Shown here: in pieces, positions 55,647-64,000 of the stretch
How positions within the stretch are numbered: the stretch's first letter is position 1
Layout of the letters: every line of letters starts with the position of its first letter
Source: Cornus controversa
Lineage: Eukaryota; Streptophyta; Magnoliopsida; Cornales; Cornaceae
Direction of reading: 5' to 3'
Assembly: GCA_026545225.1 (NCBI GenBank)
Contig: CM048848.1
Span: 22,670,806 to 22,734,805 of the forward strand
Length of the DNA: 64,000 nucleotides
Translations under genes and position numbers: made by a program
The notes under the pieces: generated by a model
What the model was told of the DNA's origin: nothing
The model's input: the letters and a program-made list of their open reading frames with translations, nothing else
The model's database searches: none

Positions 55647-57207
55647 TGATGAACCTAGAAGGGGAGGGGGTGAATAGGTTCTTCGATTTTTCTTTCTAAT
55701 ATTGCAAGTTTGGCTGGCACATGCAATCACACAATTATAGACACACAGATTTATAGAAGAAAACCCTAGGCTGGGGTAAAAAAATATCTTCGAATTGAGC
55801 TCCACTATGTCTGAAAGGATAGTACAGTAATTTTTCAATAACTCTCTCACTCACTCAACTCACCACATAGTCACTCCAGCTCTCAAACCAGTTGACAGCC
55901 TCCCTAGCCATGAACCACTCACCAAATCTCACAACAGCTTTTTCCCTCTTAACCTGGCCAGCCCAAGCTATCTCTCACCAATCTTACCATAATCACTCAC
56001 ACTCCCCCTGTCCAAAGTATTCCAATACTTGGACTGTACATAGTGTTAGTGGAGTCAGTTCGATGTAATAAGCAGCAACTCTTTAAGTTTTGATTATTGG
56101 TCTTAAAAGTTGATCTGTAACTTTTCAAGCTCGGATGGTTAGTCTTCAAGGTCCAGCATGATAATGACACGGCCACTTGACTTCTTGGCAGACAATGACA
56201 CTCGAACTCTTGCAATGATAGGCTTCAATAAGTACACCCTTAAAGTCTAGCTGCACAGAATTTGTAGAAGCCCACTCTATCAATGAATCTTGTTCTTAGC
56301 TTCTTGAAAAATCATTCAGCTTGGAATTTGTTTTAGACAATGGTTCGTCATTTCTTTGTTTTCGTTACTTGTTCTTAAAATGGACACGACTGCAACTAGA
56401 GTAGAAATTAGTAGCACAAAAACTTTAAACACAAGTATAGCAGTTGCAGTTCAAAACAACAATAACATAACACAACACAATTTAGCAATTGAGTATTTTC
56501 TGGACAACAATATATTTTAGCATACTAAACCAGCAAAAATAGCACATTGATTTAGCACAATACAACATGAAATTCAGCACCAAACAACATGTTAATTCAG
56601 GTCAAAACAACTTGAAATTCAGCATCAAACAACATGCTAATTCAGCTCAAAACAACTTGAAATTTAGCACAAAACAGCAGCATTAATTTCACGAAACAGC
56701 CCTTATAAATTCACAAATCAGCAAAGTTAAATTCTGAAGTTAGCACAATTAAATTCACATTTTAGCAAAGTTAAAATCTCAAATTAACACAATTAAATTC
56801 ACATATCAGCAAAGTTAAATTCTCAAATCAGCACAATCAAATTCATCAAAAACAACAACATTTGTTTCTCAAACAAAAATTAGCAACATTAATTTCTGAA
56901 ACAAGATGCATGAGATTTCAACAACATTTAAATTCCAAAACAAATTTCTTATGAGCTTAACAAGATTCATCAAAGTAAAAACTAAACAAAATTCCAGAAT
57001 TTTAAGCAACTCACAACTCAAATGTTTTAGGAATATCTAATTTAAATTCTCAATTCATAATTGAAAACATGGTAGCAAGGAATCAATTTCATAATTCCTA
57101 AGACAGAGAAAAATTAGAGTTAGTTTGTGATGCTTAACAGAAGAAACTAGAATCCGATTGTGAACATAGAAGGAAGGACCAAAATTAGATTCGAAAACCT
57201 TAGCAGA
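55647..57207 (-). repeat. 5' LTR of copia family C, cut by a gypsy element
   Basis: It starts TGATGAACCTAGAAGGGG beside the primer site. It aligns with 41018-41716, then with 49045-49790, proving that both blocks are one LTR. It stops at CCTTAGCAGA where the gypsy LTR begins; the left copy reads on through CCTTAGTAGAGAATC. Confidence 0.75.
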
Positions 57208-57238
57208 TGTGATGATCTGTATTTTTGGTTTATTTTGG

Positions 57239-57279
<41 letters not shown>

Positions 57280-58496
57280 CATGTGTGTGTTTATATATAT
57301 TTACCAAACGTAGGGGAGAAATGAATAACCTAGCAATAATTATGGAAAGTGGGGTAGTGGAGGTAATAAATGATTTTAATAAGTATATGACTTTTTGACT
57401 TCTCAACGGGCAAAACGGATACCTTATATTATATGAGGGAAATTATTGATGATTAAATATAGAAGTTATGGTGACTTTTTGGTGGCTCATGTCAGTTAAG
57501 GGAAGTACTATATAAGGAAAAGACAATGTCGATTTGAGGAAAAAAATTGTTTTAGGACGTCGTTTTTTTGGCAAAGGCAAAAAGAAGAAAGTTTTGGTGA
57601 CTAAGGTAGGGATATATATATTGTTAGTATTATGTTGTTTGGTATTATATGGTAATATATATTTTATATATATCTGGCATCAATTAAAGACTCAACTTGG
57701 GTGGTGCTTTTATTTATTTATTTATTTGTTTTAAAAAAAAAAACTTAGTGTTCTATTAACTCTCGCATTTTATATATATATATATATATTAAAATACTTG
57801 TTTTATCATTGTGTATAGTTTGAGATTAAAATTGATTATGTTAGACAAGTTAATGTTTTGAATTATTGTTGATGTAATTCTTAGTGAAATAAAGTGTTAA
57901 TTTTTAAATAATACAAAAGGTTATACCATTTGGGGGTAAAGGAAGAGAAGTTGTGTTTTGTGAAAATGTTTGTGTTCAGCCCATGAATGGGTTTTGAAGG
58001 TGTATGTTCGTATTTGTATAACCGGTTGAAAATAGGAAGGGTTGTAATCCCTTCGGTTGAAAAATCGAGAACTATTTGGAACTATTGTTGGGTTTAGCGG
58101 CCTGCCGTGAGAATGACCGAAAATCCGCGGTGTATGTGTGTGGTATATATGTTCGAATTTTTAATTTTTGTTAAGAAAATTTATATGATTGAGCTGGTGA
58201 TGTTATTTATTCTTATTTTAATTAATTATAGGTAATTTAGTAAAATAATTGATACATTGCATTGTTTCCTTTCTTTCATTCTATCTTATTGTATATATGG
58301 ATTTAGAGTTATTTTCCTACTGGGCGGTGGTGCTCATTCCCAATATTTTTCGGGTTTAGCCAGAAACAGCAGTAACGAAGATTTCCCTGAACTCACTTAA
58401 GGATGTTTTCTGGATATAAAGAGTTTAAGAAAATGTTGATGAATCGGAGCACAGTTTAGGTCCTTGGACAACAATATTTAAAAAAAAAAACTAACA
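57208..58496 (+). repeat. 5' LTR of the Tekay-like element
   Basis: It starts TGTGATGATCTG. The end is inferred at ACTAACA (58496), just before a weak primer-site-like TGGTGTTTGACAG, so the length of 1289 bp is approximate. A (TA)n run lies at 57241-57276. Confidence 0.7.
57509..57516 (+). promoter_or_regulatory. TATA box of the LTR promoter
   Basis: TATATAAG in an otherwise mixed-sequence part of the LTR, about 300 bp from its start; the identical box is in the 3' LTR near 63961. It would set the RNA start of the element. Confidence 0.5.
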
Positions 58497-58520
58497 TTTT
58501 TGGTGTTTGACAGACTAGTA

Positions 58521-58835
58521 ATGGCATCACACAGTAAAGGCAAACTGGTGCAGAAGGAACAACCTAGAGTTAGACCCATGCAAGAAAATTCTCGAGTTGG
58601 TTATGGTTCAAACCCATCTCATTTCCTACTGGAAAGAATGGTAGTGGAGCTTCACCACAAAGTTGACGTGGGGTTTAGGGTCTTGTTCCAGGAAATTCAA
58701 GAATTAAGGAACCTGGTGCTATTAGCTATGGAAGAAGGAAGTAGCACTGAAGGAGAGGATAACAATATCATTGTCATCAGCTCTGACAGTGAGGTGGAAG
58801 ATCCGTCAGAAGAATATAGTCCTGGGATGCACTAG
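58521..58835 (+). CDS. Small extra ORF before gag (104 aa) with a SUMO-interaction-like motif
   Basis: The frame starts MASHSKGKLVQKEQ, only 25 bp after the presumed LTR end, and is intact, unlike gag and pol downstream. Residues 1-40 are basic. Residues about 40-75 (LLERMVVELHHKVDVGFRVL) look helical and may form a coiled coil. The C-terminus has IIVISSDSEVED, a hydrophobic core of Ile/Val followed by Ser and acidic residues, which fits the consensus of a SUMO-interacting motif. I do not recognise the whole protein. It ends 213 bp before the gag ATG, and the gap has a possible intron (acceptor TTCATTATTAG just before gag), so it could be an upstream exon of gag. Confidence 0.55.
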   Translation: MASHSKGKLVQKEQPRVRPMQENSRVGYGSNPSHFLLERMVVELHHKVDVGFRVLFQEIQELRNLVLLAMEEGSSTEGEDNNIIVISSDSEVEDPSEEYSPGMH

Positions 58836-59048
58836 AAATGAGGCTAGGTTACCTTAATAAGTAGTTAAGAAATTTGTTATGCTATGATTAATGCTTATGT
58901 CTTTACTACAAAATTTCAATAAAATGTTATGAGATATCTTTTATGTGAGCGCAATTAAAAAAAATTTTCCATGCTAATATGTTGTTTGGTAGTTTGTTTA
59001 TTTTTTAAAAAAAAAAACATAAAGTAACCTTTTCATTATTAGGACACG

Positions 59049-60160
59049 ATGGAAGGTGCTTCAGGCTCTACACCTCATGTTACTAGTGATATGAACGATA
59101 CTTTGCGAAATATGGTTGAAGCAATGCAACAAATCGCTCATGCAACTCTGCAAGATCCTCAAAATGGGAATGGTAAAAATAGGACTATGATAGCTCAATA
59201 AGAATTTTGAAAGATGAAACCACCAGTATTTAAGGGGGAACTTGATCCAATGGCGGCTGAAGAATGGCTTAGACAAATTAAGAAACGTTTAAATGCTCTG
59301 GATATACCACAGGATTTAAGAGTTTCCATTACTAGTCATCAGTTGGAGGGTCAGGCAAATAGATGGTGGAAGATGATAAAAAGGGCTCATGGAAATGAAA
59401 TCATGGCATGGAACACCTTCGAAGAAATTTTTCTCGAGAAGTATTTTCCAGAAGTGGCACGAGATGCAAAGATTAGAGAATTTATGGAGCTCATACAAAA
59501 GGAGAAAACTGTGGCGCAGTACGAAGCAAAATTTGAGGAATTATCACGTTTCGCTCCACATCTCGTAGCAGATAAGGCTTCCAAAGCCAAGTGATTCGAG
59601 CAAGGCCTCAGGTTGGCCATTAGAAATAAAATCTCGGTATTGAAATTGCGAAGCTATGCTGACGTGGTGGATAGAGCTTTAATAGCGGAGGAAGAGTGGC
59701 AGGACGGCAAAAAGATTCGGGAATCTATCAATCAGACCAGGAGGCGAATGCCACAAGATCAAAGCGAAAACAAGCGTCAAAATATCAGACCTCAATTCAA
59801 CAGTGCACTTCAACGATACCCCTACGGTGGAAATACTAAGTCCTATGATGGTGGGCAAGGTAGTCGCACATGTTTTCACTGCAAACAACTAGGACACATA
59901 AAGAGAAATTGCCCGCAACTACTAATGCAACCCAGACCAATTCAACAAGCACCAACTCAAGCTCTAGTTCCGTATCAAGTTAGGCCCTCCACAACCGTAT
60001 CAACAACCTCGTCCACAACAACAACCTCAAGGAATGTACCCAGCATTTCATCCATCGCAGCCAACTCAGGGAGCGTATCCACCATTTCGCCCTCAGCAGC
60101 CAACTCAAGGAAGACTAACAATACCAGGAGGACCACGACAATAGCAAGTCGGGGGGGCGA
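59049..60160 (+). pseudogene. Gag of the Tekay-like element, three stops and two frameshifts
   Basis: I start it at the ATG at 59049 (MEGASGSTPHVTSD). The capsid domain spans about 59214-59600 (FKGELDPMAAEEWLRQI, ANRWWKMIK, FLEKYFP). A CCHC knuckle CFHCKQLGHIKRNC lies at about 59872-59914. A Gln/Pro-rich stretch follows, read in a shifted frame after about 59975. Stops are TAA at 59199, TGA at 59208 and TGA at 59592. A run of seven G at 60151-60157 marks the second shift, which restores the pol frame. Confidence 0.85.
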
Positions 60161-63100
60161 CAGGGACCAAAGAATCAGGGTCGTGTTTACGCTCTTACTC
60201 AGTCAATGAATCAGGCAGATCACAAAGTTGTGGAAGGTACTTTCCTAGTCTTTAATTCATGGGCTAGAATTTTATTTGACTCGGGAGCTTCGCACTCCAT
60301 TATATCTTTGAAATTTGCTTTTATCCTGGGTTTGGAGATGGTACCCCTCAAAATAGTGTTATCTGTAGAGTCTCCTTTAGGAGGTAACGTAATGGTCGAT
60401 AAAGTATGCAAAGCTTGTGTTATAGAGATTGTTGGACACAAGTTAGTGTTTGATTTAGTTATGATGGAGATATTGGAATATGATATAATCCTAGGTATGG
60501 ATTGGCTTTTATCATATCGTATCACCATAGATTGTTTTAGGAAGAAAGTGTCAGGATATACACCAGAGGGAGTAAAATTCCAATTCTTTGGAAGAAGGGA
60601 CACTCTTTGGTCACAGGGTCTTTTTGATTCTCATGGTAACTATAGCTGGATGGCAAACATTGCGGCAGATGAGATCAAGAATTCAAACGCGAAGCCTATT
60701 CCAGTGGTCAATGAATTCTCGGACGTTTTTCCTGAAGATTTACCTGGATTATCTCCACATCGAGAGGAAGATTTCTCTATTGAGGTCTACCCTGGCACCG
60801 CACCGATTTCCATTGCTCCACATCGAATGGCTCCAGCAGAGTTTAAGGAACTAAAGACACAACTTCAGGAGCTACAAGACAAAGGATTCATACGTCCTAG
60901 CATATCACCATGGGGTGCGCCAGTTTTATTTGTGAAGAAGAAAGACGGAACCCTCCGAATGTGTATCGATTATAGGCAGCTCAATCGGATCACTATTAAG
61001 AATAAGTACCCGTTACCTAGGATTGACGATCTATTTGATCAATTGAGAGGCTCCTCATATTTTTCAAAGATAGATCTTCGATCGGGCTACCATCAGTTGA
61101 GAGTTAGGGAGAAGGACGTACCTAAGACAGCATTTCGTACTCATTATGGGCACTTCGAGTTTCTAGTAATGCCTTTCGGGTTAACCAATGCTCTTGCGGC
61201 TTTTATGAATCTGATGAATAAAATATTTTGACCGTATTTGGATCAATTTGTGGTAGTTTTCATAGATGATATTTTAATCTATTCTCGGTCAAAGAAGGAG
61301 CACGAACAACACTTGCGTCTTGCTCTCCAGACTCTACAGCAACATCAATTGTATGCTAAGATGAGTAAATGCGAGTTTTGGTTAACTGAGGTGAATTTTC
61401 TAGGGCATGTAGTTTCCCATGAAGGGATCTCAGTTGATCCATCAAAAGTGGAAGCAGTTTTGAATTGGGGAAGACCCAAAAATGCCTCTGAGATTCGTAG
61501 TTTCCTCGGATTAGTGGGATATTATCGGAGATTTATTGAGAATTTCTCTCGATTGGCATCCCCTATGACAAAACCGACACGAAAAGGGATTAAGTTTGAA
61601 TGGAATGAAGAGTGTGAACATGCCTTCGTAGAATTAAAGAAGAGATTGACTTCTACTCCAGTCTTAGTTATTTCGGAGCGTGGAGTAGGGTACATGGTAT
61701 ATACGGACACATCTTTGCAAGGGTTGGGGTGTGTCTTGATGCAATTAGGAAGGGTAGTGGCATACGATTCTCTTCAATTGAAGTCGTACGAAAGAAATTA
61801 TCCCACTCATGATTTGGAATTGGCAGCTGTTCATTTTGCTTTGAAGATGTGGCGTTATTACTTATATGGCGAGAGGTTTGAAGTCTTCTCAGATCATAAA
61901 AGTTTGAAATATCTATTTACTCAGAAAGAGCTGAATCAAAGACAACGTTGTTGGATGGAGTATTTGGAGGAATATGACTTCGCTCTTCATTATCATCTAG
62001 GAAAGGCGAATGTTGTAGCCGACGCCCTAAGTAGGAAGTCTCATGGGTCACTTGCTAATGTCGCTATCTGAGAGTGGAAGGTGTTGGAGTTTATTGGATA
62101 TTATAATTTGCATGTTGTTGATCAAGGGGAGCAACTTTGTTTTTATAGTTTGATAGTACAACCAATCTTGGTGCAAAAGGTAATAGAAGCGCAAAGAGTA
62201 GATAATGAAGCTAAAAGGATCCAAGTTAGTTTGGATAATGGAGATGGAGTAGAAGGATGGTCAGTTGACAAAGATGAAGGTTTGAGGTACTTAGGAAGAT
62301 TATTTGTTCCTAGGATCAAGGAATTAAGGGAGGAGATCTTTCGAGAAGCTCACCATTCTAGATTTTCGATCCATCCTGGAGGTACAAAAATGTATCAAGA
62401 TTTGTGACGTCAATTTTGGTGGAGTGGTATGAAGAAGGATATAGCTCGATTTGTGTCAAGGTGCCTCACGTGTCAACAGGTAAAAGCTGAACATCAAAAG
62501 CCGGCAGGGTTACTTTAGCCTTTACCAGTAGCAGAATGGAAGTGGGAATTTATTGCAATGGATTTTGTGATGGGATTACCAAAGTCTTCGAAGGGTCATG
62601 ATGCTATTTGGGTTATTGTTGATCGGTTGACTAAGTCAGCACATTTCTTACCAATTCGAGTAACGGATTCGGTAGATGTACTCAGTAAACTTTATGTTAA
62701 GGAGATAGTAAAATTGCATGGTGTTCCATTAACAATTGTGTCAGATCGGGATTCTAGATTTACTTCCCAATTTTGGCAAAGCTTACATAGCGAAATAGGG
62801 ACACAATTGAACTTTAGCACAGCATATCACCCTCAAACGGACGGGCAATCTAAGAGAACTATACAGATTTTGGAAGATATGTTAAGATCTTGTGTGATAG
62901 ATTTTCGTGAAAGTTGGGAGGATCACCTGCCTTTGGTAGAGTTTTCATATAACAATAGCTACCAGTCGAGTATAGGAATGGCTCCATATGAGGCACTTTA
63001 TGGTAGGCCATGTAGATCACCTATATGTTAGGCGGAGATTGGTGAGACCACACTTTTGGGTGCAGACTTAGTTTAGGAGACAACGGAGAAAATTAGAGTC

Positions 63101-63643
63101 ATACGACAACGACTTTTAACAGCTCAGAGTCGTCAGAAAAGTTACGCTGATCAAAGAAGAAGACCTTTGGACTTCAATACTGGTGATCATGTATTTCTCA
63201 AGGTCGCAGCGCGGAAAGGAATTAAACGATTTGGCAAAACCGGGAAGTTAGCTCCACGCTACATAGGACCGTTTGAAATTCTTGAGAAAGTGGGTGAAGT
63301 GGCTTATCGATTGGCTTTGCCGCCTCAACTCTCGAGTATTCATAACGTTTTCCATGTATCTATGTTGAGAAAATATGAACCGAATTTAGCTCACATTTTG
63401 GATTGGAAGGACCTTGATCTCGAAAAAGATGTTTCTTATGAGGAACGACCTCTGAAGATAGTAGACAGAAAGGAGCATGTTTTGCACACTAAAACAATTC
63501 CTTTGGTTAAAGTCTTGTGGCGACAACATGGAATGCAAGAAGCTACGTGGGAGTTGGAGTCCAAAATTCGAAAGAAATATCTTGGTATTTTTGAAACATC
63601 AGGTACATGTGTTTTCAATTTCGAGGACGAAATTTTATTTTAG
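60161..63643 (+). pseudogene. Pol of the Tekay-like element (PR-RT-RH-IN-chromodomain), six in-frame stops
   Basis: One frame is kept for about 3.4 kb with no frameshift. Protease: LFDSGASHS near 60275. [28 protein letters not shown], and the catalytic FIDDILIYS near 61260. RNase [13 protein letters not shown] near 61700 and ADALSR near 62020. Integrase: HHCC zinc finger at about 62350-62480, then the catalytic core with [27 protein letters not shown] and [10 protein letters not shown]. The end has PLVKVLWRQHGMQEATWE, a chromodomain-like segment that would guide insertion. Stops are at 61229, 62069, 62405, 62516, 63029 and 63074. Confidence 0.92.
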
Positions 63644-63653
63644 GAGGGTAGGT

Positions 63654-63686
63654 TGTGATGATCTATATTTTTGGTTTATTTTGGAA

Positions 63687-63718
<32 letters not shown>

Positions 63719-64000
63719 ATATATATACATACATATGTGTGTTTATATATATTTACCAAACGTAGGGGAGAAATGAATAACCTAGCAATAATTATGGAAA
63801 GTGGGGTAGTGGAGGTAATAAATGATTTTAATAAGTATATGACCTTTTGACTTCTCAACGGGCAAAACGGATACCTTATATTATATGAGGGAAATTATTG
63901 ATGATTAAATATAGAAGTTATGGTGACTTTTTGGTGGCTCATGTCAGTTAAGGGAAGTACTATATAAGGAAAAGACAATGTCGATTTGAGGGAAAAAATT
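63654..64000 (+). repeat. 3' LTR of the Tekay-like element (start only)
   Basis: It starts TGTGATGATCTATAT right after the polypurine tract and matches the 5' LTR base for base except for a few positions and the TA-run length. It continues beyond the window. Confidence 0.9.

Larger units (their letters stand above)
41018..57207 (-). mobile_element. Ty1/copia element ('family C', SIRE-like) with long LTRs and nested insertions
   Basis: The minus strand carries, from right to left, a 5' LTR (starting at 55647 and cut at 57208 by a gypsy element), primer site, gag, protease, integrase, RT, RNase H, polypurine tract and 3' LTR (50811 down to 41018, cut by a CACTA-like element). The two LTRs align in two blocks: 41018-41716 with 55647-56442, and 49045-49790 with 56443-57207. 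I infer an LTR of about 2.4 kb. The left flank is AGAAC (41013-41017); the right end is outside the window. Confidence 0.75.
57208..64000 (+). mobile_element. Del/Tekay-like chromovirus (Ty3/gypsy), nearly full-length, young
   Basis: The 5' LTR starts at 57208 and the 3' LTR at 63654; the first 340 bp of each can be compared and differ at only a handful of sites plus microsatellite length. Order: LTR, a small ORF, gag, protease, RT, RNase H, integrase, C-terminal chromodomain-like region, polypurine tract (AGGAGGGTAGGT, 63642-63653), LTR. The left target is GCAGA (57203-57207). It jumped into the copia C LTR and is the youngest large insertion at that place. In-frame stops make gag and pol non-functional. 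Confidence 0.9.

Overview
The window is repeat-dense nuclear DNA of a flowering plant, most likely a eudicot. It is AT-rich and contains no tRNA, rRNA, CRISPR or bacterial-type operon and no intact host gene that I can recognise. Nearly all of the 64 kb can be assigned to LTR retrotransposons of the Ty1/copia and Ty3/gypsy types, to CACTA and hAT-like DNA transposons, and to MITEs, many inserted into one another. The species cannot be fixed from the sequence alone.

Layout, left to right. 1-3119: 5' end of an Athila-like gypsy element (minus strand), inserted in a relic of a copia reverse transcriptase. 4867-6110: two MITEs, with an 82-bp tandem duplication across their junction. 6699-15679: a long LTR of a Del/Tekay-like gypsy element, split by a young gag-only LTR element (7479-13285, TSD GGGGT) whose 3' part is four consecutive tandem arrays. 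17910-about 23060: a decayed copia element (minus) carrying a 249-bp TRIM-like solo LTR (TSD TATCA) and an hAT-like end. About 23300-25036: right part of a CACTA element carrying a fragment of a LIFEGUARD/BAX-inhibitor-1-like gene; it cuts the gag of a gypsy element (25037-26432, minus).

26602-34166: a full-length but dead SIRE-like copia element (plus, 'family A'). 34770-35289: an hAT MITE with a perfect 8-bp TSD. 35823-40020: a deleted copia element (minus, 'family B', TSD TTCTA) whose right LTR holds a solo LTR of family A. 41018-57207 and beyond: a copia element (minus, 'family C') with LTRs of about 2.4 kb. Its left LTR is split by a CACTA-like element (41717-49044), itself split by a second CACTA element (42370-45655, TSD TCT) that has picked up pieces of at least three unrelated host genes: a callose synthase, a PP1 phosphatase and a CRINKLY4-related receptor kinase. 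Its right LTR is split at 57208 by a young Tekay-like gypsy element (57208-64000+, plus). That element has an extra small ORF before gag and about nine in-frame stops, almost all of the C-to-T or G-to-A kind.

The genes do not form a pathway. What the window shows is insertion order, capture of host exons by CACTA elements, non-autonomous derivatives (gag-only or gag-plus-LTR), and decay by transition mutations. Boundaries given with a target-site duplication are firm. Boundaries marked approximate rest on where similarity between copies in this window stops. Family names come from motif recognition, not from database searches.
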